Counted from the first letter of the stretch, positions 17,424 to 26,273 are shown. The stretch: 64,000 nt of DNA from Bacteroidales bacterium UBA3653 (GCA_002373505.1 DFKE01000017.1:479928-543927), one strand, 5' to 3'. Notes: a model not told the origin generated them from the sequence alone. Translations and numbers: made by a program.

Positions 17424-18524
17424 ATGTTAAAAACAACACCGTTTACAGACATTCATATTGCGCTGGGCGCAAAGATGGCTGAGTTCGCAGGCTTCAACAT
17501 GCCTATTCAGTACCCCACAGGTATCAACCAAGAGCACATGATCGTCCGTGAGGGCGTAGGCGTGTTTGACGTCAGCCACATGGGCGAGTTCTGGGTCAAA
17601 GGCGAGAAAGCACTCGATTTTCTGCAGTATATCACCACCAACGACCTGTCCGTCATCGCAGCCGGCAAGGCGCAATACACCTGCATGCCCAACGGAAGAG
17701 GCGGTATCGTGGACGACTTGATTATTTACAAATACTCCACTACCAAATATCTGATGGTGGTCAATGCGGGCAATATAGACAAGGACTGGGAATGGGTCAA
17801 CAAAGTACTGAAGGACAAAATACAAAGCACCAACCCCGAATGGGAAAGCATTTCACTGGAGAACGCTTCGGAGCGATACGGTCAGCTGGCGGTACAAGGT
17901 CCCAAAGCCGTAGAACTGCTGCAACTGCTGACCGACGCAGATCTCAAGTCCATCGACTACTACGCATTCCGCGAGTGGAGTTTTGCCGGAGTACCGGGTG
18001 TGATCCTGTCCAACACAGGCTATACCGGCGCCGGAGGATTCGAACTCTATTTCCCGGCCGACAAAGGCAAACAGATTTGGGATGCACTCTTTGAGGTAGG
18101 CAAACCGTTCGGTCTGGCACCTATCGGATTAGGCGCACGTGACAGTCTGCGTCTGGAGAAGTGGTACTGCCTCTACGGCCATGACATAGACGACACCACA
18201 TCGCCTCTGGAAGCCGGACTGGGATGGATTACCAAACTGGATGCCAAGGATTTTATCGACCGCGACTTCCTCAAGGCGCAGAAAGCCGAAGGCGTGAAAC
18301 GCAAACTGGTGCATTTCGAATGTCTGGAGCGCGCTATCCCGCGTAACGGCTATGAGATATGCGATGAAAACGGCAAAAACATCGGTCATGTGACCTCCGG
18401 TATCATGCTTCCGAACACCAAAACCGGCATCGGCATGGGATATGTTCAGACGCCGTTCGCCAAGAAGGAAAACATCATCTATATCAAGATCCGAGAGAAA
18501 CTGATACCGGCAAAAGAGGTATAA
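17424..18524 (+). CDS. gcvT: Glycine cleavage system T protein (aminomethyltransferase)
   Basis: Transfers the methylene group from the aminomethyl-lipoyl H protein to tetrahydrofolate, releasing ammonia. 366 residues, normal for GcvT. Family blocks seen are MAEFAGFNMPIQYP with QEHMIVREGVGVFDVSHM near the N-terminus, SNTGYTGAGGFELYFP, APIGLGARDSLRLEKW and GHVTSGIMLPNT. No gcvH or gcvP is in this window. The stop codon falls inside a 15-bp repeat that also holds the start of the next gene. Confidence 0.96.
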   Translation: MLKTTPFTDIHIALGAKMAEFAGFNMPIQYPTGINQEHMIVREGVGVFDVSHMGEFWVKGEKALDFLQYITTNDLSVIAAGKAQYTCMPNGRGGIVDDLIIYKYSTTKYLMVVNAGNIDKDWEWVNKVLKDKIQSTNPEWESISLENASERYGQLAVQGPKAVELLQLLTDADLKSIDYYAFREWSFAGVPGVILSNTGYTGAGGFELYFPADKGKQIWDALFEVGKPFGLAPIGLGARDSLRLEKWYCLYGHDIDDTTSPLEAGLGWITKLDAKDFIDRDFLKAQKAEGVKRKLVHFECLERAIPRNGYEICDENGKNIGHVTSGIMLPNTKTGIGMGYVQTPFAKKENIIYIKIREKLIPAKEV

Positions 18525-18556
18525 ATGACCAAATGGTAAATGACCAAATGGTAAAT
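18522..18556. repeat. 15-bp tandem repeat spanning gcvT stop and patatin start
   Basis: TAAATGACCAAATGG occurs twice exactly (18522-18536 and 18537-18551), followed by TAAATAAG. The first TAA is the gcvT stop; the ATGs at 18533 and 18548 are both possible starts of the next gene. Confidence 0.9.
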
Positions 18557-19483
18557 AAGAATGTTGCCTTGGTTCTAGGTTCCGGCGGCGCAAGGGGACT
18601 TGCCCATATCGGCGCGATAGAAGCATTGGAGGAGCGCGGCTATACGATTAGGTCCATAGCCGGGTGCTCCATGGGCGCTATCATTGCCGGCATGTATGCG
18701 GCAGGTCAACTGCAAGAAGCCAAAGAGTGGTTCTTGCGCGTGGACAAGCAGCTGATACTCCGGATGATGGATATCAACCTGTTGAGCAGCAACTCGCTGG
18801 TCAAAGGTGAACGGATCATCAAAGAGCTGGAGAAAGTAGTGCCCGACCGCCCGATAGAGGAGTTGAACATCCCCTGCTCCATCGTTGCGTCCGACATGAT
18901 GAACACGGAGGAAGTGGTCTTCCGCAGCGGCAGCCTCTTTGAAGCAGTACGCGCATCTATCAGTATTCCGCTTTTCTTCAAACCCGTACAGATAGACAAC
19001 CGCCTTCTTATAGACGGCGGCATCCTGAACCCTCTTCCTCTGCACGTGGTAGAACGCACAGAAGGAGACATCCTTGTAGCCATGGATATCAGCGGCAAGG
19101 ACGCCATGCCGATGGATACAGAGTATGAACCCATTGACGTGGACGGACGTATAGCAGCTATAGAGGCAAAGGGGTTTGATGTGCCCGACGGACTGGAGGA
19201 GCAGTTGCGGCAGCTCGGAAAAAGAATAGATGCAATCCGTCAACGCCGCGCAAAAGATCTGGGACGGAATGTCAGTTTCGTCTCTCTACTCGACCGCATG
19301 AGCGACATGCAGATTCAACAGAACACCCTTCTCGCATTGCGTCTCACGCCGCCGGACGTACATGCCGTGATGCGGCAATATGCCTATAACACCTTTGATT
19401 TCGACAAGGCGGAAGAGATCATTGCGGATGGCAAACAGCTGATGACAGACGCACTAATAAAATATGAACACGCGCACGCATGA
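18533..19483 (+). CDS. Patatin-like phospholipase family protein
   Basis: Serine lipid acyl hydrolase, 316 residues from ATG 18533 (311 from ATG 18548; both ATGs lie in a 15-bp repeat). It has the oxyanion-hole motif GSGGARG followed by LAHIGAIEAL, the nucleophile elbow GCSMG (serine about residue 46) and the catalytic aspartate in IDGGILNPLP, which together form the Ser-Asp dyad of patatins. No signal peptide is seen, so it is probably cytoplasmic or peripheral. It ends with a 4-bp overlap (ATGA) into the TetR gene and lies next to acyl-CoA synthetases, consistent with lipid or fatty-acid turnover. Confidence 0.9.
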   Translation: MVNDQMVNKNVALVLGSGGARGLAHIGAIEALEERGYTIRSIAGCSMGAIIAGMYAAGQLQEAKEWFLRVDKQLILRMMDINLLSSNSLVKGERIIKELEKVVPDRPIEELNIPCSIVASDMMNTEEVVFRSGSLFEAVRASISIPLFFKPVQIDNRLLIDGGILNPLPLHVVERTEGDILVAMDISGKDAMPMDTEYEPIDVDGRIAAIEAKGFDVPDGLEEQLRQLGKRIDAIRQRRAKDLGRNVSFVSLLDRMSDMQIQQNTLLALRLTPPDVHAVMRQYAYNTFDFDKAEEIIADGKQLMTDALIKYEHAHA

Positions 19484-20073
19484 AAGACAGAAGACAATAT
19501 ATCATCCGCAAAGCGATGGAACTCTATGCTCTGGAAGGGTATCAGAATGTCAGTATCACCGATTTGCAGAACGCACTTGATATAGGACGCGGTACGCTTT
19601 ACTATTATTTCAAAGACCAGGACGAACTCTTCCGTACATGCATGGAGACCTATTTTCTGGAGCCCAAACACCGCGCACTGAACAGCGTAGGAGAGGATGT
19701 GACATTCGAACAGATGATCCAGACAATGATGAGTTATCTGCATAGTTTGGAAGACGCACTGATGACATTTGACGACAAACGAGTCAATACGTCCAATGTC
19801 AACAACCTGATGTTCACAGCCTACAGCCTTTTCCCCGCCCTGCACCGCAAAGCACAGCGACTCGCACTCAAAGAAGTAGAGTTATGGCGCAAGGCGATCT
19901 ATAACAGCCAACGGGCAGGGATCATACGAAGGGGCATCGACGTAGAGATGATTGCACTCATGTGTGCACACATAAAAAACAGCTACGATTCAGGACTCGG
20001 ACAGACCCAAATGGACTTTACTCTACTTGAAAAAACATACAATTTATTCTATAATTTATTAAAAAACGAATAA
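19480..20073 (+). CDS. TetR family transcriptional regulator
   Basis: 197 residues. The N-terminal helix-turn-helix segment (residues about 10-48: AMELYALEGYQNVSITDLQN, then GRGTLYYYFKDQDELF) is typical of TetR; the ligand domain is not informative. Translationally coupled to the patatin-like gene (ATGA overlap) and 66 bp upstream of an acyl-CoA synthetase whose promoter contains a palindrome (20087-20098) in place of the usual -33 box. A role as repressor of fatty-acid activation or degradation is an inference from this context. Confidence 0.9.
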   Translation: MKDRRQYIIRKAMELYALEGYQNVSITDLQNALDIGRGTLYYYFKDQDELFRTCMETYFLEPKHRALNSVGEDVTFEQMIQTMMSYLHSLEDALMTFDDKRVNTSNVNNLMFTAYSLFPALHRKAQRLALKEVELWRKAIYNSQRAGIIRRGIDVEMIALMCAHIKNSYDSGLGQTQMDFTLLEKTYNLFYNLLKNE

Positions 20074-20085
20074 TTATTCCATTTC

Positions 20086-20099
20086 TGAACAAGTGTTCG
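20086..20099 (+). promoter_or_regulatory. Candidate TetR operator in acyl-CoA synthetase promoter
   Basis: GAACA-AG-TGTTC inverted repeat occupying exactly the -33 position relative to TATCTTTG (20112-20119). Placement next to a TetR gene makes it the obvious operator candidate. Confidence 0.55.
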
Positions 20100-20111
20100 A
20101 AAAAAAAGCAG

Positions 20112-20119
20112 TATCTTTG
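20112..20119 (+). promoter_or_regulatory. -7 element of first acyl-CoA synthetase
   Basis: TATCTTTG, start codon at 20140. The standard TTGC -33 box is replaced by the palindrome at 20087-20098. Confidence 0.7.
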
Positions 20120-20139
20120 CACTCGTAAAAAATAAGAGT

Positions 20140-21789
20140 ATGGCTACAAAACACTATTTAGCATATCTAAAGGACACAATGAGCCGCCGTTGGGATTGTC
20201 TCGCATTGGAGGATCTGGACGGCGAAAACAAATATACGTATGCCGAGTTGGCAGCAGCCATGACGCGTTTGCACGTGACATGGAAGGAAATGGGTATCAA
20301 GGAGGGCGACAAGATTGCGCTCTGCGGCCGTAACTGCGCTAACTGGGGTCTGCTTTTTCTCGCTGCCGAGAGTTATAAGGCTGTCGTAGTATCTATTCTT
20401 CCGGATTTCACTGCGGACGGTATCTATTCGCTGGTGGATCACTCCGAAGCGGTGCTGCTCTATGTAGGACCGAACGTAAAGAAGAAAATTGATACCGCCA
20501 AGATGAAAGGTCTGAAGGCCACTATCTTTATGGATGATTTCTCCATCGTCTCAGCGGATGCCAAGACCGAGAAAGCATATGCCGGAGCGGAGGCTGCATT
20601 TGTTAAAGCTTATCCTAACGGAGTGAAGTTAGAGGATTTGCAGTTGCCTACCGACAACCTTGACGATCTGGCAGTCATCAACTATACCAGCGGCTCAACG
20701 GGTAACCCGAAGGGAGTGATGCTGAGCCATCTCAACCTGAGCGGAAACGTAGATTTTGCATCCCATCGTATTCCTCATAAACCGGGCGACCGCGTGTTGT
20801 CGATGCTTCCTATTGCGCACATGTTCGGATTGATGTTCGAGTTCCTCTATCAGGTATGCGAGGGCGCAGAGACTTATTTCCTTACGCAGGCTCCTACTCC
20901 TACGGTGCTGATGAAAGCGTTTGCCCAAGTCAAGCCGTTCATGATTCTGACCGTACCATTGGTGGTTGAGAAAATCATCAAGAAGGGTGTAATGCCGAAA
21001 ATCAGCAGCCCGCTGATGAAGGTATTATGGAAGACTCCCGGTATCAACCGTATCATCCGAAACAAGGTGAAAGAAGGTCTGGATAAGACTTTCGGCGGCA
21101 AACTGCGTTACCTCATTATCGGTGGTGCGGCTCTCAACGGAGAGGTAGAACAAGTACTGCATGATATCAAATACCAATATTGCGTAGGTTACGGTATGAC
21201 GGAGTGCGCTCCGCTGATCAGTTACGAGGATTGGTGGGCATATAAGTTCCATAGTTGCGGAAAAGACCTGCCTCAGTGCCGTGTGCGTATAGACAGCGAT
21301 GATCCGATCCATAAAGACGGCGAGATCCAGGTGAAGGGCATAAATGTCATGATGGGCTATTATAAGAACGAAGAGGCAACCAAGGCTGTCTTTACCGAGG
21401 ACGGATGGATGCGTACAGGTGATCTGGGCGTATTGGACAAAGATGGAAATATCTTCATCCACGGACGGTCAAAGAACATGATTCTCGGTCCTTCAGGACA
21501 GAATATCTATCCGGAGGAGCTGGAGGACAAGCTGAACTCCATGCCTTGCGTAGTAGAGTCTATCGTTGTTGACCGCGATCATAAACTGGTAGCCCTCGTC
21601 TTCCCGGATACATCCGCAGAAGGCAAGAAAGTGCTTGGTACCAAATCGCTGACACAGCAAATGGAGGAGAACCGCATAGCGGTTAATAAAGACCTCCCGC
21701 AATATAGCCAAATAAGCACCATAGAATTAGTCGCTTCGGAGTTTGAGAAGACGCCGAAACGGTCTATCAAACGTTACTTGTACAAGTAA
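20140..21789 (+). CDS. Long-chain acyl-CoA synthetase (AMP-forming), copy 1
   Basis: Activates fatty acids to acyl-CoA via acyl-AMP. 549 residues with the ANL-superfamily P-loop INYTSGSTGNPKGVM (about residues 185-199), the motif YGMTECAPLI, the hinge region WMRTGDLGVLDKDGNIFIHGR and the C-terminal catalytic lysine region FEKTPKRSIKRYLYK. It is closely related to the next gene; both end in KTPKRSIKR-LYK. Followed by strong stem-loop terminators. Confidence 0.93.
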   Translation: MATKHYLAYLKDTMSRRWDCLALEDLDGENKYTYAELAAAMTRLHVTWKEMGIKEGDKIALCGRNCANWGLLFLAAESYKAVVVSILPDFTADGIYSLVDHSEAVLLYVGPNVKKKIDTAKMKGLKATIFMDDFSIVSADAKTEKAYAGAEAAFVKAYPNGVKLEDLQLPTDNLDDLAVINYTSGSTGNPKGVMLSHLNLSGNVDFASHRIPHKPGDRVLSMLPIAHMFGLMFEFLYQVCEGAETYFLTQAPTPTVLMKAFAQVKPFMILTVPLVVEKIIKKGVMPKISSPLMKVLWKTPGINRIIRNKVKEGLDKTFGGKLRYLIIGGAALNGEVEQVLHDIKYQYCVGYGMTECAPLISYEDWWAYKFHSCGKDLPQCRVRIDSDDPIHKDGEIQVKGINVMMGYYKNEEATKAVFTEDGWMRTGDLGVLDKDGNIFIHGRSKNMILGPSGQNIYPEELEDKLNSMPCVVESIVVDRDHKLVALVFPDTSAEGKKVLGTKSLTQQMEENRIAVNKDLPQYSQISTIELVASEFEKTPKRSIKRYLYK

Positions 21790-21810
21790 TTTGTACCAGT
21801 AACACCCCGC

Positions 21811-21840
21811 ATTGCGGAGTGGTTACCGCAATGTTTTTTT
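21811..21840 (+). terminator. Rho-independent terminator
   Basis: ATTGCGG / CCGCAAT stem (21811-21832) followed by a run of seven Ts, just after acyl-CoA synthetase copy 1. Confidence 0.85.
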
Positions 21841-21863
21841 CATAAAAAGTGAGTAAGTAGATG

Positions 21864-21923
21864 GACCTCCTTCGGGAGGTCAGAGCAAGCGCGCGACTGG
21901 GAAGCCGGCGCTTGTTTTTTTTT
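21864..21923 (+). terminator. Second hairpin pair with T-run
   Basis: GACCTCC-TTCG-GGAGGTC (21864-21881), then CAAGCGC / GCGCTTG (21886-21914) followed by nine Ts. A second terminator only about 45 bp after the first. Confidence 0.75.
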
Positions 21924-21932
21924 GTATTTTAC

Positions 21933-21963
21933 TTGCGTATGTCATTTTTTTTTTGTAATTTTG
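21933..21963 (+). promoter_or_regulatory. Promoter of acyl-CoA synthetase copy 2
   Basis: TTGCGTATGTCA at 21933 and TAATTTTG at 21956, 23 bp apart. It shows that the gene starts at 22000 and not further upstream. Confidence 0.8.
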
Positions 21964-21999
21964 CAGCGCAAAATCGGCAAACGCCAAAATAGAACGCCT

Positions 22000-23640
22000 A
22001 TGAACAAGCATTATTTGAATTATCTCACCGATGTAATGGCGCATCAGTGGAATGATCCGGCCCTAACGGATTATAACGAGAATCATGAATATACATTCGG
22101 CGAACTGGCTATAGAAATCCTGCGTCTCCATGTACTCTTTGAACAAATGGGGATCAAGCCGGGTGACAAGATCGCTCTCGCCGGACGCAACTGCGCCAAC
22201 TGGGCAGTAGCCTATCTCGCAATAGCTGCGTATGAGGGAGTGTGTGTCAGTATCTTACAGGATTTTACAGCAGAAGATATCACCCATCTGCTCGATCACT
22301 CCGATTCCGAGTTGCTTTTTGTGGGTCCTTATGTATGGAAAGAGTTGCAAAATCAACCTATGCCGAGCAAGATAAAAGCGGTTCTTTCTCTGGCAGACTG
22401 GAGTTCTCTATATACTGCGGAAGGTGTTATAGTACCGGACAGCAAGGCATGGGATGCCGCTTTCAAAGCCAAATACCCTCATTCAATCGAACCCGAAGAT
22501 ATCGCTTTCACAGCGGATCCCGATAAGTTATCATTGATCAACTACACATCCGGTTCTACCGGGAGTCCCAAAGGCGTTATGCTAAACGGCCGGTCGCTCA
22601 GCAATAATGTAGAAGTAGGAATGAAGATGCTTCCGGTCGATCCGGGACAACGCCTTGTCTCTATGCTTCCGTTGGCTCACATGTTCGGTCAGGTATGCGA
22701 GTTATTATACCCCCTTTCTTCCGGCACCCATATTTACTTCCTTACCAAATCCCCTACCCCTTCCATTCTTCTTAAAGCGATGAAGGATGTCCAACCCTAT
22801 CTGGTTGTTACGGTGCCATTGGTGATAGAAAAGATTTACAAACAGAAGTTGGATCCGACACTCAGCAAATGGGCTATCCGTTCGTTCTGGCATGTTCCTC
22901 TCATCGGAGACTTGCTGAAGAGCCGCGTTAAGAGCGGACTGAGAAATGCCTTCGGCGGCAAACTGCGCTATTTCATCTGCGGCGGCGCAGCAATGAATCC
23001 TGTGGTTGAGAAATGTCTGATGGATATTCATTTCCCGCTCTCTATCGGCTATGGCATGACAGAATGCGGTCCGCTTATCGGCGGCAACCCGCCAAAATAC
23101 TTCAAAGCGAGGACAGGAGGTGTACCTGTCATGAATATGGAAGTGAAGATTGACGAGCCCAATGCAGCCGGCATCGGCGAGATTTTGGTCAAAGGAGAGA
23201 ATGTCATGATGGGATATTACAAGAATCCGGATGCTACCAATGCCGCATTTACCGAGGACGGATGGCTTCGGACCGGCGATTTAGGACGCCTGGACAAACG
23301 GCAAAACATCTATATCAAAGGTCGCTGTAAGACCATGTTCCTTGGTGCTTCTGGTCAGAATATCTATCCGGAAGAGATAGAGGACAAACTCAACAACCAA
23401 GAGGCGGTAGGCGAATCCCTCATCGTAGAGCGCGAGGGCAAATTAGTTGCACTTGTTTTCCCAGATGAGACCCTCACCAAACGAATGACGCTTGAGGAGA
23501 TTCAAGCAATCATGAAGGCTAACCTCGAGAAACTGAACAAACTGATTCCTTCTTACAGCCGCGTAGCAAACATCGAAGTGCAGGACAAGCCCTTCGAGAA
23601 AACGCCTAAACGGTCTATCAAACGATTCCTATACAAATAA
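22000..23640 (+). CDS. Long-chain acyl-CoA synthetase (AMP-forming), copy 2
   Basis: 546 residues from the ATG at 22000. The frame is open upstream to 21922, but that part overlaps the promoter. Same motifs as the preceding paralogue: LINYTSGSTGSPKGVM, YGMTECGPLIGG, WLRTGDLGRLDKRQNIYIKGR and the C-terminal FEKTPKRSIKRFLYK. The two proteins align from MNKHYLNYLTD / MATKHYLAYLKD onward, so this is a tandem gene duplication that has diverged. Unlike copy 1, this promoter has the standard -33 box and no TetR-like palindrome, suggesting separate regulation. Confidence 0.93.
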   Translation: MNKHYLNYLTDVMAHQWNDPALTDYNENHEYTFGELAIEILRLHVLFEQMGIKPGDKIALAGRNCANWAVAYLAIAAYEGVCVSILQDFTAEDITHLLDHSDSELLFVGPYVWKELQNQPMPSKIKAVLSLADWSSLYTAEGVIVPDSKAWDAAFKAKYPHSIEPEDIAFTADPDKLSLINYTSGSTGSPKGVMLNGRSLSNNVEVGMKMLPVDPGQRLVSMLPLAHMFGQVCELLYPLSSGTHIYFLTKSPTPSILLKAMKDVQPYLVVTVPLVIEKIYKQKLDPTLSKWAIRSFWHVPLIGDLLKSRVKSGLRNAFGGKLRYFICGGAAMNPVVEKCLMDIHFPLSIGYGMTECGPLIGGNPPKYFKARTGGVPVMNMEVKIDEPNAAGIGEILVKGENVMMGYYKNPDATNAAFTEDGWLRTGDLGRLDKRQNIYIKGRCKTMFLGASGQNIYPEEIEDKLNNQEAVGESLIVEREGKLVALVFPDETLTKRMTLEEIQAIMKANLEKLNKLIPSYSRVANIEVQDKPFEKTPKRSIKRFLYK

Positions 23641-23670
23641 TAAAAGCGCCCCCGAGGCGCTTTTATTATT
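23636..23670. terminator. Bidirectional terminator between acyl-CoA synthetase and hppA
   Basis: Long stem AATAATAAAAGCGCC / GGCGCTTTTATTATT around a short loop, A-rich on one side and T-rich on the other, between convergent genes. Confidence 0.85.
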
Positions 23671-23680
23671 AGTGGACCAG

Positions 23681-23770
23681 GTAGTACTAGATAGTTCTAG
23701 GTTGTTCTAGGTTATTCTAGGTTATTCTAGGTTATTCTAGGTTATTCTAGGTTATTCTAGGTAGTACTTG
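23681..23770. repeat. Decamer tandem array
   Basis: Nine 10-bp units in perfect register: GTAGTACTAG, ATAGTTCTAG, GTTGTTCTAG, five identical GTTATTCTAG, and GTAGTACTTG. It fills the gap between the bidirectional terminator and the hppA stop; the two end units resemble each other. Confidence 0.95.
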
Positions 23771-23778
23771 TCTTCTGA

Positions 23779-25992
23779 TTAAAGTAAGTGGCAGGTCACA
23801 GTCAAACCTGCCATGACGATGGAAACCATTGACATCAGTTTGATAAGGATATTCAGGCTCGGTCCCGATGTGTCCTTGAACGGATCGCCTACCGTATCTC
23901 CAACGACAGTCGCTTTATGGCAATCCGATCCTTTTCCTCCGAAATGACCTTCCTCCACATATTTCTTAGCGTTATCCCACGCACCTCCTGCATTCGCCAT
24001 AAAGACAGCGAGCACAAATCCCGTAGCCAGGCCGCCTATCAACAGTCCGAGCACTCCGGCAACGCCGAGAATCAATCCTGTGACAATAGGTACAATAATT
24101 GCGAGTATGGACGGAAGCAACATCTCTTGTTGCGCACCTTTGGTAGAGATAGCGACGCAGCGTGCATAATCCGGATCGGCTTTTCCTTCCAGTATCCCTT
24201 TGATTGTCTGGAACTGGCGGCGTACTTCCTCTACCATCTTCTGTGCGGCACGACCGACTGCATTCATTGTCAGACCGCAGAACAAGAACGCCATCATTGA
24301 TCCGATAAAAATACCTACCAGCACAATAGGATTCATCAGGTTCACATTGTATGCGTCCATGAAATCCACTAATGTTGCTTTAGCCGCCTCAACGCCGTTC
24401 GGCAAAGCTTCTCCGGTACGTATAAGAGCTATTTTGATTTCTTCCACATAGGAAGCAAGCAGTGCGAGTGCAGTCAAAGCCGCAGAACCGATAGCAAAGC
24501 CTTTTCCCGTAGCCGCAGTAGTGTTACCGAGCGCATCCAGAGCGTCCGTCCGTTGGCGTACTTCAGCCGGCAGCCCCGACATTTCAGCATTTCCTCCTGC
24601 GTTATCGGCTATTGGTCCGTAAGCATCCGTTGCCAATGTTATTCCTAAGGTAGAAAGCATGCCGACCGCAGCAATACCAATGCCGTAAAGTCCCATAGAC
24701 AGGTTTGCCGCAGAAAACTCCACGTGGAATCCGTTGGCACAGAGATAAGCAAGAATGATCGCCACACCAACAGTAATAACCGGCACAGCCGTAGAGAGCA
24801 TGCCTAATCCAAGTCCGCTGATGATGACGGTAGCAGGTCCTGTTTGCGAGCTTTCAGACACTTTCTGTGTCGGTTTGTAAGATTGCGAGGTATAGTACTC
24901 CGTGCTCTGACCGATAATAACACCTGCAAGCAGACCAACAACCACAGACAGCGATACTTGCCACCATTGGTTGCTGTCCGTGCCAAAAAGCCAAGCAAAG
25001 ATACCGAATGTAGCCACCGCAATCAAGCAAGCAGCCGTGTTTGTACCGATAGCCAGCGCCCGGAGCAGCTCTTTCATGCCTGCGTTTTCTTTCGTTTTAA
25101 CCAAATAAATACCAATAATACTGAGCAGAACGCCGCACGCAGCTATTAGCGAAGGAGCAAGAACAGCTTTCAGTTGCATGCCTTCGACAGCCGAAGCGGC
25201 GAACGCAGAAGCGCCCAACGCCATCGTAGCAAGGATAGATCCTGCATAGGATTCATAGAGATCGGCTCCCATTCCCGCTACGTCTCCTACGTTGTCACCA
25301 ACGTTATCCGCAATTGTTGCCGGGTTACGAGGGTCATCCTCGGGAATGTTATATTCGGTCTTGCCCACAAGGTCCGCCCCAACGTCTGCGGCTTTGGTGT
25401 AAATACCGCCTCCTACACGTGCAAAGAGCGCCTGTGTGGACGCACCCATTCCGAAAGTAAGCATGGTAGTAGTGATGGTGATCAAGTCAGCTTCAGCGCC
25501 TACCAGCGCGAGCAACCCCGTTTTTTGCAGAATCAAGAACCATCCGGCAATATCCAACAACGCCAGCCCGACAACCGTCAGACCCATAACCGCTCCGGAA
25601 CGGAACGCCACCTGCAGCCCCGCATTCAGGCTCTGCCGCGCCGCATTGGCCGTGCGCGCCGAAGCATAAGTAGCGGTTTTCATACCGAAAAATCCTGCCA
25701 GTCCGGAGAAGAAACCTCCAGTCAGGAAGGCAAACCAAACGATACCGTTCTGGAGGTTAAAGTACGCCATCAGCGCAAAAACAAGCGCCAGGACGACAAA
25801 GACAACAGTCACCACTTTGTACTGCTGTTTGAGGTACGCCATCGCGCCTTTACGGACGTGCGAAGCAATCTTTTTCATCAACTCCGTTCCCTCGTCCTTT
25901 CCCAGCATAGAACGGTAGAAATAGTATGCAAAACCCAGCGCCAATACGGACGCAGCCAGTACTACATACATTAGAACAGTTAAATCTGTCAT
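23779..25992 (-). CDS. hppA: Membrane-bound (K+-dependent type) pyrophosphatase, H+ or Na+ pumping
   Basis: Integral membrane ion pump driven by pyrophosphate hydrolysis; 737 residues from the ATG at 25992. The frame runs on to 26064, but that part covers the promoter. About 16 membrane segments. Substrate-binding acidic motifs are present: DVGADLVGK, NPATIADNVGDNVGDVAGMGADLYESY region, DAYGPIADNAGG, and near the C-terminus KKYVEEG with CHKATVVGDTVGDPFKDTSGP. GNTTAATGKGFAIGSAA carries alanine where K+-independent enzymes have lysine, so it is the K+-dependent type; many of these pump Na+. Confidence 0.95.
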   Translation of the reverse strand: MTDLTVLMYVVLAASVLALGFAYYFYRSMLGKDEGTELMKKIASHVRKGAMAYLKQQYKVVTVVFVVLALVFALMAYFNLQNGIVWFAFLTGGFFSGLAGFFGMKTATYASARTANAARQSLNAGLQVAFRSGAVMGLTVVGLALLDIAGWFLILQKTGLLALVGAEADLITITTTMLTFGMGASTQALFARVGGGIYTKAADVGADLVGKTEYNIPEDDPRNPATIADNVGDNVGDVAGMGADLYESYAGSILATMALGASAFAASAVEGMQLKAVLAPSLIAACGVLLSIIGIYLVKTKENAGMKELLRALAIGTNTAACLIAVATFGIFAWLFGTDSNQWWQVSLSVVVGLLAGVIIGQSTEYYTSQSYKPTQKVSESSQTGPATVIISGLGLGMLSTAVPVITVGVAIILAYLCANGFHVEFSAANLSMGLYGIGIAAVGMLSTLGITLATDAYGPIADNAGGNAEMSGLPAEVRQRTDALDALGNTTAATGKGFAIGSAALTALALLASYVEEIKIALIRTGEALPNGVEAAKATLVDFMDAYNVNLMNPIVLVGIFIGSMMAFLFCGLTMNAVGRAAQKMVEEVRRQFQTIKGILEGKADPDYARCVAISTKGAQQEMLLPSILAIIVPIVTGLILGVAGVLGLLIGGLATGFVLAVFMANAGGAWDNAKKYVEEGHFGGKGSDCHKATVVGDTVGDPFKDTSGPSLNILIKLMSMVSIVMAGLTVTCHLL

Positions 25993-26061
25993 AGAAATCT
26001 GTGTTTTTATAGTTAGTATTAGTTTTAGTATTTTTTCCGTGCAAAAGCCAATTTTGCGACG

Positions 26062-26092
26062 CAAAATTACTATTTTTTTCTCATATATGCAA
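26062..26092 (-). promoter_or_regulatory. Promoter of hppA
   Basis: Minus strand: TTGCATATATGA (first base 26092) and TAATTTTG (first base 26069), 23 bp apart. Confidence 0.8.
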
Positions 26093-26114
26093 ATTTATTT
26101 TACGCAAAAGAAAG

Positions 26115-26139
26115 TGTATATATACTATGTATATATACA
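26115..26139. repeat. AT-rich double palindrome upstream of surface-protein operon
   Basis: Two GTATATATAC arms separated by 3 bp. Closely similar in layout to 57571-57595 upstream of lysS. Confidence 0.6.
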
Positions 26140-26169
26140 GTAAGAGCAAGGAAAGTAACAAAAGAAGTG

Positions 26170-26215
26170 TTTATCCTTCGGTTATCCTTGGGGAATCCTT
26201 GGGTTATCCTTTGGT
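26170..26215. repeat. 11-bp tandem array (TTATCCTTCGG family)
   Basis: TTATCCTTCGG, TTATCCTTGGGG, AATCCTTGGG, TTATCCTTTGG: four imperfect units. The surrounding 26140-26270 shows no gene. Confidence 0.8.
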
Positions 26216-26273
26216 GAGGAGTCGCGACGGAGTACTAATTTGCACTATCCAAAGTATTTTCCCATGTAAAAAT

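Noticed and set aside
21922..21999. N-terminal extension of the second acyl-CoA synthetase
   Set aside because: Covers a strong promoter; the protein aligns with its paralogue from the ATG at 22000.
23681..23770. Decamer array as a centromere-like or plasmid iteron site
   Set aside because: No replication or partition gene nearby; context is chromosomal and between convergent housekeeping genes.
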